Assembly (NCBI RefSeq): GCF_964355755.1 | Contig: NC_092678.1 | Coordinates: forward strand, 3,358,922 to 3,422,921 | Origin: Antedon mediterranea | Taxonomy: Eukaryota; Echinodermata; Crinoidea; Comatulida; Antedonidae | Direction of reading: 5' to 3' | Length of the DNA stretch: 64,000 nt | Shown here: positions 48,139-59,100 of the stretch, in pieces | Numbering within the stretch: position 1 is the stretch's first letter | How the letters are laid out: each line of letters begins with the position of its first letter | The notes under the pieces: model-generated | Seen by the model: only the letters and a program-made list of their open reading frames with translations | Told to the model about the DNA's origin: nothing | Databases searched by the model: none | Position numbers and translations under genes: made by a program

Positions 48139-51100
48139 TCATAAGTTTTCCTGATCATCATTTGATTTGAGTAAATTCTTTTTCTTTAATTCCGTTTCCA
48201 TGTAGTCCAGCATCATCGGTGTCATACTCTTTCTCATTTGACTAGAAAAAAATACATTTTTTACGATAAAAGTACTAAAAGTATTTATAAAACATTTTCT
48301 TTAGATACCATATATACTACAGTATACCCAATAAAGTGTTCCAATATATATAACAAGGCCAACAGCCATTAAGTCGCGTGCTACAATGCATAGTGATACC
48401 GGACCGACAGACAGACCGACAGACAGACAGAGAGACCGACCGACTGACATAGTGAACTATACTGACCGAAATTACTGAACATGTTTAAAAATGTTGAAAT
48501 GTTTAAAAACATTTATTTTTTTAAAATTTACACGTGCGTAGCCTGTCACTTTCGACGTGCTCGTATAACGTAATTTCGAGTTGAAAAGTAAGTCAAGAAA
48601 ACAGAAATCGGGCAAAAAGAGTGCGCAATAACATTTAACGCGCAGTGCGCGCGCAAAAATATGCGCACTCATGGCAATTTTGTAAACGCTTAAAATTGCC
48701 TGAAATGTACTCTTATTTCATCGAAAATAAATTTTGAAAATGTTAAGCGCGCGTACGCATGCGTTACATGCGCTACGCACGTAATTGTATTGCCATATGA
48801 TGATTTATGCCCTGAAATTTATGAGTACCAAATTTTATTTAATTGTGATTCATGGTTGTGAAGATATGATCACAAACGTGATTTTGTTAAATCGTGCGTA
48901 GACCGCGTCATTTTTTATTGCGCACCGTGAAAACATAACCACATTGATTCATGGCCATAAGGAATATACTGTGAAAAATTGACCTAGCTAGATTAAACTG
49001 ATATCAAGATAAGGTCAGAAAGCGATAAAACGCATAGTGATACCGGACCGACAGACAGACAGACAGACAGACAGACCGACCGACCGACATAGTGAACTAT
49101 AGAGTCGCTTCCACGCGACTAATAATATGGGTTGGCCATTTATTACCCACCATTCCTTTCACAGGAAAGTGTCCCCTTTATAGGGGTGCCCGATATTCCC
49201 CAGAGGGTCTCCCATCCAGGCTCTAACCAGGCCCAACGTTGCTTAACTTCGGTGATCTGACAAGAACCGGTGTTTCAACATGGTAAAGCCATATAAAAGG
49301 GAATACATCCTTACTATAGCTCTGTCTACACTATCAAACTTGCCCATATATGGACATGATGATGTCATATCACTACCATATTATTTGGGCACATCACAAA
49401 GCCGTATGTTGTCTCGATACTTACATATCTTGCCAGTGCTCTTTGGCGTATTCAAAACGCTTTCGACGATAACGCTCTAAATTATATTCTCCTTTTAATA
49501 CTTGAAACCCTAACATGAAAACACCTGCAGGAATTCTGTCAAAAAGAATCAAATTTTAAACTTTATTTTCCTTATAACGGCGATGATTTTTTAGGAGTAA
49601 TTTACATTAAACTACTTACTTATAACAGTATCAGAAAGTTTCGATTTGCAACGACTGATGACATAACTAGGTCAGGTCAATCGATGTGTCTTCAGAAGTG
49701 TGTGGGTGTGTGTGTGCACAGTAGATTACCCTTATTATCTATAAACCAAAAACTTACCCAACAAGTGTTCCAGCGAATGCACCACCCACCATACCTTTCA
49801 GACCTAAATTAAATCTATACAGAGCACCCATCGTTGCTGAATAAAAAATAAGAAAAAACAATTAAGACTAAAGAAATTGTAGTATTTTAGAAAAAAATAT
49901 TTTTTGAGTATAAACAGCCAAACAAAATTGATAAACCAGAATAAACTAATATATATACAAAAATCCCCACTATTACTCAACCTACATACAATAGGAAAAT
50001 CAATGGGGCCAGGGGGTGTTCATGGCAATTAAATTTTACCTTATAGTCCATATTTATCGGACTTCGTAAATGTAACTAATTTGGAGAAATTCTCAAGCTG
50101 CAACAAATTACAATACACTAATCACTCAATGTTTTTATTAAATACAAATGATATAATCTAATCACCATGGATCACTTACCACTAGCAACAGCATAGTTGA
50201 GTAAATCATCTTTATTTCTATATATTGCTAGATTTGTTGATAGAATACTGAAAAAAAAAAGATTTATAGATAAAGATTTAAAGATGTATTGTCTCCAGAA
50301 ATCATGAAAAATGAAAATTAATAAAATCAAACTTTGAATAGTTCATTTTGTCAATTTTTTTGCTTTAAATCACTTTTTTTTTCCAGGTAGATAAAATGCT
50401 TAAATTTTTGGTCAAAGTGAATAACTATTATGGAACATTAAAATGGCATATTCAACAAAACATTTTGTTTTCAAATACTTTATATATATTTATTGCAATA
50501 AAGATGATTCTGATTTGATTTAACCAATAATGATGTGCACAAATGAAAATCAATTTATCACAATTAACACCAATGAAAAGTTTTATAATAAAAAAACCAC
50601 TTACTGAAATGCTCCACCTAAAACTGCTGACCGCCATCCCCATCTAAACCCGTAACGTATAAAACCACGGGATCCCGCATTCTGGGCAGACCTCTGTGGA
50701 AGATAAGAAAATTTATAAAATGTATAACTGGATTATTTAAATTTGGTTGATAATTTCCTATTTCTTTCTATACAAGTATGCCATATTATTCCACAACATC
50801 TACTTAAGTTTTAAAAGTTTAAATTTAATAACATTTCAGTTTTTTAACAGCCAACATTACAGAGTACAGTATCTAAAACCTGAAGAATGTTGGGCTAAAG
50901 GCCAATTTACACAGACGAGCAATAACGGTAAGCGCAAATCTATCCTGAGCATAAACTGCCTGTTCACTCCGCGTTGTGTGTAAATGGTCATAAGGAGTAA
51001 CATAGATTCAATATTTTAATTATCGTTACTGCTTGTCTGTGTAAATTGCAATAGACCTGAACTACCCTTACATATCACCATCAAACAGCCACATTTAAAC

Positions 51101-52474
51101 AATCAATCAACATCTTTATTTATTCACGAAATTATAAAATACAAAAGTACAAAATATAAAACTCATTCACCATAAAATAATGGTGTTCTTCCACAAGTTT
51201 GTGATAGGTAATATAATATATACAAATAATACTGTGTATACACATTTATACAAAAACATTAAAAGAAATAATTTATAAAATAATACAGTTTAAATATGTT
51301 TGCAATTTATTTTTTAAATACGTTCAGATATTGTGGCAAATGCACTAGGCGATGCGATTTGGTCTATTTTGAAGATAATCAACACTCATACATTGATGTA
51401 CTAGAGATATATACTAACTGGTATGCAAAGAGATGAACTGGCTGTCACAATGGCAGAGAGGAAATTATGGAGGAATCTAGTCATATAAGGGGTATGTCCT
51501 GGACTAAGTAATTGTTTTAAAAAACCACTCACCACTGCCTGTATTCGATGTTCATATACTTCAGTGTTGGATACTTCTATATAACGACCTCGTGCATGAC
51601 GTGCTGCTGGTAGACCACCATAAATAGCGCCACCTATGAATGCTGTAATCGGCACTATAACCATCTCATACAGTTCCTGCCTCATGCCTTCTTTATCTAT
51701 ACTGTTAATTGTAAGTAAAAATATATTTGTTGAATAGTAAAATACATAAACATTACCAAGGTACTTGTTTGGGTGGGGTCTTATGAATAGCTTAATGATT
51801 GAACCATAGCAAACTAAATTGAACCAGGGTATAACAAGTTACCCCAAATGAAAAATATCCATCCGCTGCAAGCCGGTAAGGAGGTATGAGCATATCTTAT
51901 GCCCAACAATTTTGAATGGTCAATGGTGCATATACTCACCATGGTTCATTGTGAATGGTTAACTGTGGTTCATTGGGTAATTCATTATTGTACTGTTCAT
52001 TCACAGGCATTGTTGTGGTTTTTTGTGGTTCACTGTGGTTCATCGGGAATAGCTGTGGTTGGGGTAATTCATCAGACCGCCGGTGGCTCTAAAGCTCCAT
52101 TTACACTATCAAACTACATGTAGCAAAAAAATGTGATGTGCTCATATAGACATGATGTCATATCACTACCATATTTGAGCATTTCATTGCCATATTTGGG
52201 CACATCACAATTTTTTTGTAAAACTAGTTTGATAGTGTAGACAGGGCTTAGAAGGGAAATAAGGATAGGGGGAGGGGCAGAAAGTATCCTATCATACTGT
52301 TACTGTAAAGTTCTCTCTCTAATCATTGTATACTTACTCAATGGTATAAACACTTTGTAGTCTTTCTAAGCCATTATTTTCCATAGGTATGTTGTATCTT
52401 CTTTCCAACTCTCTTAATTCATCTGATTTTGCTGCAACCTTTGTTGTGGCAACTTGTTTTTTATTTGTTTCCAT
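48139..52474 (-). CDS. TIMMDC1: TIMMDC1, mitochondrial complex I assembly factor (complete, 251 aa)
   Basis: Seven coding exons on minus: 52474-52338, 51701-51533, 50693-50605, 50247-50180, 49836-49758, 49535-49425, 48241-48139; 756 nt with phases that match at every junction. Motifs shared with the Tim17/22/23 fold of TIMMDC1: AFIGGAIYGGLPAARHA, YIEVSNTEVYEHRIQAV, GSRGFIRYGFRWGWRSAV, TNLAIYRNKDDLLNYAVA and GALYRFNLGLKGMVGGAFAG. Hydrophobic glycine-rich stretches give about four membrane passes in the inner mitochondrial membrane. The family helps assemble the membrane arm of NADH dehydrogenase. The protein ends with a charged tail (ETELKKKNLLKS). Its N-terminus (METNKKQVATTKVAAKSDEL) is shorter than the vertebrate one. 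An upstream non-coding exon is likely (see 53066). A large repeat element lies in the last intron. Confidence 0.93.
48372..49120. mobile_element. 0.75-kb inverted-repeat element with CCGACAGA microsatellite borders
   Basis: AGTCGCGTG at the left pairs with CACGCGACT at the right. Just inside each end is the phrase CATAGTGATACCGGACCGAC, followed by CAGACAGAC/CGACCGAC repeats and ATAGTGAACTAT. The interior (48540-48900) is CG-rich and similar to 13300-13730 of the element at 12747-13929, so both belong to related non-autonomous families. It lies in the last TIMMDC1 intron. Confidence 0.6.
49165..49285 (-). mobile_element. 5S rRNA-derived sequence (SINE3-like)
   Basis: Read on minus, GATCACCGAAGTTAAGCAAC, GTTGGGCCTGGTTAG, GCCTGGATGGGAGACC and GGGGAATATCGGG follow the order of 5S rRNA, including box A (AAGTTAAGCAACGTTGGGC) and the box C region. 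The first 30 or so 5S bases are replaced (CATGTTGAAACACCGGTTCT) and the end diverges, so it is not a functional 5S gene. It probably heads a 5S-derived SINE. Confidence 0.75.
49318..49398. mobile_element. Harbinger-like MITE, family A, copy 9 (right end lost)
   Basis: TAT + AGCTCTGTCTACACTATCAA, GACATGATGATGTCATATCA, GGGCACATCACA. It sits 27 bp from a TIMMDC1 coding exon (49425). Confidence 0.8.
52093..52248. mobile_element. Harbinger-like MITE, family A, copy 10
   Basis: AGCTCCATTTACACTATCAA to GTTTGATAGTGTAGACAGGG + CT, flanked by TAA/TAG. It lies in a TIMMDC1 intron. Confidence 0.85.
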
Positions 52475-53160
52475 GGTAATTTAAATATTTTCTGCATCAC
52501 CCACTTTTATTGCACTGATCTATCTTTCATCAGCTGAAATTATTTATTATGAAAAAAAAAAATTGTAATTTGAAAAAAAAACCTTTGCAAAATATTTTCC
52601 TAGCCGTACAGCACAGGCAATAGTAGATTTTTGCATGCTTTAAAGTTGATTGAAGAGTTTCTTTGCAGTGACATTTTCATTGACGACATATATGAGCTAG
52701 GATACTAGCTAGCCTAGGCCTACAGGCTACTTTTAGACCTTGGCCTATATGAATATGTATATTCATGGAGGTATATTTGAGTGAGGACCTCCATGATCAG
52801 GCTAAGGGCCTAGGCCCTGCTAATAAGCCAGGGCAGGCCCAGCAGGCTGGCTGGTGGGCATGCAGCAGCCAGCTAGCTCTGTTCTGAGCTAGCTGCTGAC
52901 AACAGACAGAAACTAAGGGAGAGAAGGCCAGCCTTTTTTAGCTTGCTAAGTCTAGCCTCTATTTTTAGAGTATATATGACGTCCTAATTCGTTTAAAATT
53001 AATATAAAATATCAAAGCAATTACAAAATAAATGAAAAAACTAGGCCTAGGCCTAGCCTGCTTACCACTGGCAGAGAAAGTACGTCTCGCCGTGTGCCAA
53101 CATCGTAACGGTACTCTAGCCCAACCTCTAGCCTAGGCCTACTCTGTTTTCCCACCACAT
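52475..53160 (-). promoter_or_regulatory. TIMMDC1 5' UTR, first intron and promoter region
   Basis: On minus an acceptor TAATTTCAG precedes CTGATGAAAG (exon from 52533). A consensus donor follows CTCTGCCAGTG at 53066 (GTAAGCAGG), so a non-coding exon of roughly 95 nt probably ends there. The intron between carries AGGCCTA-rich and CAGCAGGCTGG-rich sequence. The transcription start is not resolved. Confidence 0.5.
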
Positions 53161-54060
53161 GTCTTGAAAACAGTATAGAGGGCGCTATATGAGTATGATT
53201 AAATATCAATATTCAATTTTATATGTTTTTACCCGGTTTTTAAATTCATTTTAGTCATATTTAATTACTTTACAATAACAAGTAAACAAAATAGGCCTAC
53301 TATAATACTTTAGTACTATATTTATTATTTACACTCAATGAATGCAGAAAAAACGGCGGAATATATCAAATAAAAACTTAACAAAGGTATAATATTAGTT
53401 CATATGGTTACAATATTAGTAAAACTACTAAAGTATTACCATTTTACACGGATATTGCGCATAAAAACGTACTAATTTTAAAGAAATGATAGGGAAAGAG
53501 TACCAACATTCTATTGTCAGTCAGGTTCCGATATTATTGTACTTTGAAAACGGTATATATCGTTACCCTCATAACAAAAAAAAGACAAAAAAACTCATAA
53601 ATTCTTTAAAAACAAATATTTATTCATTATTTTTTCTATAAATATATATCAATAGAAGCTAAATGTAATGTAGGTAAAAAGACGCAATATAATTATTGCG
53701 CAACGTAATAAAATGACTTAGGCAAAAATATTTTGAATATAGTGTGACTTAGGCAGTTTTACAAATGAAAATTGAAAAAAAGTCAGACAAAAAACGATCT
53801 GAGCATGTGCAAATGTATAAAGCACACAGATAATGTAAAATTTTAGAACAACGACATTGATATAATTTCTTATGCATAGCCTACAATAGGTCACTTATAT
53901 GTCACTTATTTACCTGTCTAATCAAGCATAAAGGTATTGATTTAATAGATCAATGAGTTCAAATTTCACATTTCACTGCATCTTGTTCATTCCAGTGCTG
54001 CTATTGCAAATAAGTTGAGAATTCTAGTGAATTCCTTTTAAAATTAAAGAATTGGGTACA
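53161..54060. other. Intergenic AT-rich DNA
   Basis: Between divergent TIMMDC1 and the TMEM229 gene. No ORF or repeat family is recognised. Confidence 0.5.
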
Positions 54061-54281
54061 GGGCAACTATCACACGGCCGTTATATAACTCCTAAAAAGG
54101 TAAGAAATATGAAACATTTACGTAACATGAGGTACGTCTACCCGTTATGCGTTTTGTTTATCATAAACTCTATTTATACAAACCGTTATGCATAGTTTTA
54201 CATGCATTACATGCCAATACGTTGATTCGATTTTTCCAGAGGGCGGAAGACACAAAAAAACGTTGTTCAGAACTGTCTTCA

Positions 54282-54416
54282 AGCTCTGTCTACAAAAGCA
54301 AACTGTATGTGACAAGAAGATGTGCTGTGCCCATATGGACATGATAATGTCATACCACTACCATATTTGGGCACATCACGCATTTTTTTGTCAAACTAGT
54401 TAGTGTAGACAGAGCT
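54282..54416. mobile_element. Harbinger-like MITE, family A, copy 11
   Basis: AGCTCTGTCTACAAAAGCAA to TTAGTGTAGACAGAGCT, followed by TTA. It lies in the inferred 5' intron of the TMEM229 gene. Confidence 0.85.
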
Positions 54417-54540
54417 TTATACAGAGAGAGCATAATGTATATTCATCATTCCATTCACAAATCAAATGTAACCAAAATAATGAATGAATATTAAATTTAT
54501 ATGTATTTTAAAATTTTATATTATTTTTTTTTATATAGAT

Positions 54541-55011
54541 ATGAAGATATCCAATGCCCATCTTCAACCATTATCTACCACCATACGTTTTATCGCATAC
54601 GGAGTTCATGGCTTTCTTGACGAAATCGTTTTTACAGCATTATGGCAACTAGTGTTTGAATCATTTGACCCTCGTTTAATTGGCTACACATCGTTGTATT
54701 CATTCATAATTTACGGAACAGGTAGTTTTATAATTGAACGTATATATCTTCGCCTACAAGAAAAAGACGTTGCGTGCATTGTACGGGTGTTTATATACAC
54801 ACTGATAGCATACGCTGTGGAATTAAGCTCCGGTTTAGTTTTAAGACAATTTGATGCATGTCCATGGGATTATAGTGACCGGTCAATGAACTTTATGGGA
54901 CTTATAACGCTGACATATGCCCCTGGATGGGCGCTTCTGGGCTACTGGCAAGAAGTATTTTCTGGATTTTTATTAAGTTTACGACAACCTGTGAAGATGA
55001 AGCAGAAATGA
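54541..55011 (+). CDS. TMEM229B: TMEM229 family multi-pass membrane protein (156 aa)
   Basis: Single coding exon. Shared landmarks with vertebrate TMEM229B in order: IAYGVHGFLDEIVFTALWQL, IYGTGSFIIERIYLRLQ, FIYTLIAYAVELSSG, LRQFDACPWDYSD and MNFMGLITLTYAPGW. Four hydrophobic segments (about residues 18-40, 50-68, 84-104, 120-145) fit a small four-pass protein. In vertebrates TMEM229B has no established biochemical activity, so function is unknown. The ATG at 54541 is preferred over one at 54484 because a splice acceptor (TTATATAG) ends at 54538 and the earlier codons lie in the T-rich tract. Separation of paralogues A and B in invertebrates is not certain. Confidence 0.9.
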   Translation: MKISNAHLQPLSTTIRFIAYGVHGFLDEIVFTALWQLVFESFDPRLIGYTSLYSFIIYGTGSFIIERIYLRLQEKDVACIVRVFIYTLIAYAVELSSGLVLRQFDACPWDYSDRSMNFMGLITLTYAPGWALLGYWQEVFSGFLLSLRQPVKMKQK

Positions 55012-55128
55012 TGAAGTTTAAAATTCACTATCATAAAGAAATGTCATTCTAACATATTCAAATTTATTAGAAAGCAATAAATATTATTAAATAATATTTT
55101 TAAAATGCATTGTTGTTGTTTATCAAAG

Positions 55129-55293
55129 AACCATGTCCATGTTCTACTGCAGTTACTGCAGTAATCTCATGATGTTTCTGAAATAAAATGATTTTATTTT
55201 GTTTCAATGTAAAAGTTTATGAGGCAGTCACTGCATTAAACATAAAAATCTAGTTACTGCAGAAACTGCAGTAGATTATTGACATGGTCTCTA
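55129..55293. repeat. Hairpin-forming inverted repeat with CTGCAGTTACTGCAG arms
   Basis: ACCATGTCCATGTTCTACTG + CAGTTACTGCAGTAA at the left is mirrored by the right end (complement of TTACTGCAGAAACTGCAGTA + GATTATTGACATGGT). The roughly 90-bp middle is unrelated. Possibly a small MITE relic downstream of TMEM229. Confidence 0.6.
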
Positions 55294-55299
55294 AGGTAG

Positions 55300-55875
55300 T
55301 TAAATAATATATAAAAGGAATGCAATATTTTAAACCTACAACTAAATATACATTTAAACATTGACAATAAGTATACTGTTTCAATTAAATATTTCAATTG
55401 ATAATACCTGAATAACAAAACTGAAAACCTAAAATACATTTAACTACACTACTATGCTATCAGTACATCTTAACTTAACTTAACCATTCAGAACCTATGT
55501 TGCAATTACACACACTTTGTTTATAAAAATACATAATTAATTGCTCTATATACCTAACACATCATTATTTTACCTACTTTTGTTTACAATTTATGGAATA
55601 TTACATAGTTTTTGCTGCATAAATTATGTTTTTCATTAAATAAATTAACACATTGCATACTACACTAATCTGCATATAAGTACAACAGCCACTTAGTTAA
55701 AAATAAAATAGATTCTTTCCCAACCAAATACCAAATTATTTTCTGCTATTACCTATAAACAATTAATTAATATAAAACGATTAAATATATTAGCACTCTA
55801 CAATATACTAAACTGTGTAAATATATTTGGCAAGGAAATTTATGCCTCCTTTATTATATGTTAAAAATTAAAATA
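55300..55875. other. AT-rich spacer
   Basis: No gene or repeat recognised between the TMEM229 and dehydrogenase 3' ends. Confidence 0.5.
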
Positions 55876-55879
55876 TCTG

Positions 55880-56168
55880 TGTTACGGCAAATCCCTTTAC
55901 AACATGAAGGGGAAATCCCATTACGGTACCTCATTAAGCAGAAATCCCATTATACCTCATTAACCAGAAATCCCATTACAAAATGAAGGAGAAATCCCAT
56001 TACAAAATAAAGGGGAAATCCAATTACAACATGAAGGGGGATGTCCAAATAGATTATAAAGGGATACAACATGGATGAGGGAAAAACCCATTACAACATC
56101 AAAGAGAAACCTATTGTATCGCTAAAGTAAACCCCATTATATCATCATTGAAAAAGGGAAACCCCCTC
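55880..56168. repeat. Degenerate 24-28-bp tandem repeat adjoining the dehydrogenase stop
   Basis: The phrase GAAATCCCATTACAACATGA + AGGG recurs about ten times with variants and ends 2 bp from the dehydrogenase stop codon, so it would form its 3' UTR. Confidence 0.7.
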
Positions 56169-56169
56169 A

Positions 56170-59100
56170 TTAAATCAAGGCTTTTAAGTGCCATTCATTA
56201 TCCACTAAAGACTTGATAATTTGCTTGCTTCTGTTTGGCCAAATTGGATGAAGTTCACGACTCAATTTATCTGCAATTTCATTTGCTGCCTCTACAGGAG
56301 TGATATTGTCATCTTCAGCTTTCTTTAAAATCTTGTTAGTAATGTTGAATATCTGTGAATATATATAATACATTTATTTATTGAATTGCACTATATCTAA
56401 GAGTTGAACATGTTCACTGGCAGGGCCAAAGACTGGTCTCCCAGAGGGGGCAGTTATGATCAGTGGCTGTGATGTACTAAGTACACTGGGATAACCCTAC
56501 TTGTCCCAAACGATGTACTAGGTTCTTTAAAGTACACATGAGCTAGATGTGTACACTCATGGACTTACGTTTATAGTCCGAAAAGACTCGTTCTACCTAC
56601 CACCAGAACCATGGATCGAGTGAGCTTTGAACCCTTGGCGATGTTATGGCTACGTAATTACAGTTCCACTGTCTTAACCGCTGAGCCATTCACTCGCTCT
56701 TAAGGGTCTTTCACACCTGTTCCGGCACGGTTCCGGTCCGGCGCCCAATCGAACGTCAATGTTTCGTTTTTACGCGGCTAAGCGCATATCGATTGGCGCA
56801 TAGCCGTGTGGAGAGTCGTGAAAACGAAACATTGATGTTCGATTCGCCGGACCGGAACCGTGCCGGAACAGGTGTGAAAGACCCTTTAGGGAGTTTCTTG
56901 GTTAACCATTGTAAAATTTACGACTAAAATAGATTTTTTTAAAAACATAGAAAGCTAATACCATTGTTTTGAAGGTGGATGTTACATATTTTCACATTAA
57001 GGCATATTAGTTCACCAATATTTAAAATGTAAACAACCATTGAAATTATGTATACCATTATCTAACCCCAAACTACCGTACTCACCGAATTCTCCCATTC
57101 CTTGTTAAAATGACGAGTAATAGCTGGATCGTCCGGTAGTCTTCCGTAAACCTCATTTGCGCAATTTACAATACCCTGGAAAAAGTAATAATAAATATTA
57201 TCCTATATGCAGTGTGGTGACATCACACAATAACTACCTTTTAAAATAAGTTCCACATTATTATTAGGCATCATGTTTTAAATAAGCGTCTTATAATTAT
57301 TAGTACTGCATATAAATAAATGTAGTTTTGTAATTTGATCAATCACAATTGATAGATTATTTGATTGATTTGGTTATTTGCAAAAGGGCTACGTCCTTTG
57401 TTGTATCTCTGTTGGGAGCCAAGCTTATAAAAAGAGGCTTTATCAAAATAAGTGCTCCATTGTATCGGTGGTACTTATAAAGTGTTGATGAAATAAATAT
57501 ACATATAGTATATATTTACCATTCTATTAGCTAGAAAGTCAACAATGTAAGAGATGCCTCTTTCCTTCAGCAACTCGTTATCTGCTGGGCATCCCAGCTG
57601 GTTGTTGGCTGCACCGCATACAATCTTAGCATTTATCATAGGAATCGTATCTGCATTTAAAACCTGTGAATAAATAACTTTGTTCAAGTAATCTAGAAAC
57701 AGTGGCATAACGGCTTAATGGCTAAACCCAGAGACTCTCAGCAGTGTCCAGAAGAAAAAACAGGAATTAAAATATGTCAATAAAGGCTAAAAACGTCCAA
57801 GGCCTCCAGCGTTGGAGGGCCACTTAGGGTTCCTAAACCAGAAGCCTCAGGTCTCTACATTACGCCACTGTATAGAGGACCTCTTAATATCGGTTCTTTT
57901 TAATAAAGAATCTGCACAGTTTATCCTTTTTAAAGAACGAGTAAACTAGAAGGGCACATATATACAGAAAGATTTTTAACTTAACCCTGGGACCGCTGTT
58001 GTTTTTAACTTACGTTTCCTAGAGCACAAGGAGAGAATATATCACACGGATAACCTGCTACCGAATTGTCATCAATCTCAACTTTCTCAACTTGTAAAAT
58101 ATCTTTATACTGTAAATGAAACAAAATGTCATAGATTTAATACGATATGATATTATTTATTGTCATTCAAAGGTAAAAATGAAATGAATGAAATTTATTT
58201 TGGTTGAATTAACATACAATTAGACAAATGAATACAATATATAAAGCTTCGTAACCAGTGGGAAAGAGACCCTACAAACTATTAATACATGAATTGAATT
58301 ATAAAGAAATGATTGTTGGCAGCGTTTAGTGTTTGATACCAAATATGGTAGTGATATGCCCAAATATGGTAGTAATATGACATCATCATGTCTATATATC
58401 GGCACATCACATTTTTTTGTCATATAAAATTTAATAGTGTAGACAAGGCTTTATGCGAGTAAGAAAAATGGGGGATGAAAAACACCTCCAAGACTATCCG
58501 AAGACTTGGGAAGTCTGTAATAAAACCTGCTGTCGAAATGAATATAGCATTTGAGAGCTGGTTACCTTTGGATAGAACCGGTTTCTCATGTCCGTTACTC
58601 GTATCTGATGACAATCTGTCACGTAGATGTGCGATACGCCTTTTTGCAGCAGCTCTTCTACTATCACAGTTGCTAGGAAACAAGTAAACAGTGGATTAAA
58701 TCAATTATCATTAAATTATTTTTTTGCTTTAAATTACATTTAAAATGGTATATTCAACAAAAATGTGAAGAAAAAAATTGTTTAGGGGGACAATATATCT
58801 TTAAGGAATGTCTGTAGAATATCATAGATCACAGGTAAGACTGTGTGTAACTTTACACAGATGACTGTCTTACCAACATTACCGGCTCCTTGGATTGCAA
58901 TACGTTTCCCTACCAATGTACCCATGTTAAGGTAGTCCAAGGCTCCTTCCATTGCACAAACAACACCTACAAATGAAGAACACAGCATACATGAAACAGT
59001 ATTATAAATTATAAATTTGTTAGAAACTCATAGTGTTCTGTAAACCTAAATATAGGGTGTATTGCTGACCAAACTTAATGCGGGAATATTAACTGTACTC

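Larger units (their letters stand above)
54099..55082 (+). other. TMEM229 transcript outline: upstream donor, acceptor and poly(A) signal
   Basis: CCTAAAAAG/GTAAGAAAT at 54099 is a consensus donor and TTTTTTTATATAG at 54538 is an acceptor just 2 nt before the ATG, so a non-coding first exon ending at 54099 is likely. AATAAA at 55077-55082 is the probable poly(A) signal, 66 bp after the stop. Confidence 0.5.

Noticed and set aside
49165-49285. Functional 5S rRNA gene
   Set aside because: The 5' third is replaced and the helix I partners are lost.
54484-54540. Upstream ATG adding 19 residues to TMEM229
   Set aside because: It lies in a T-rich tract ending in a splice acceptor at 54538; family members start close to the 54541 ATG.
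58475-58687. 70-codon plus-strand ORF over dehydrogenase exon 6
   Set aside because: Antisense of a well-supported coding exon.
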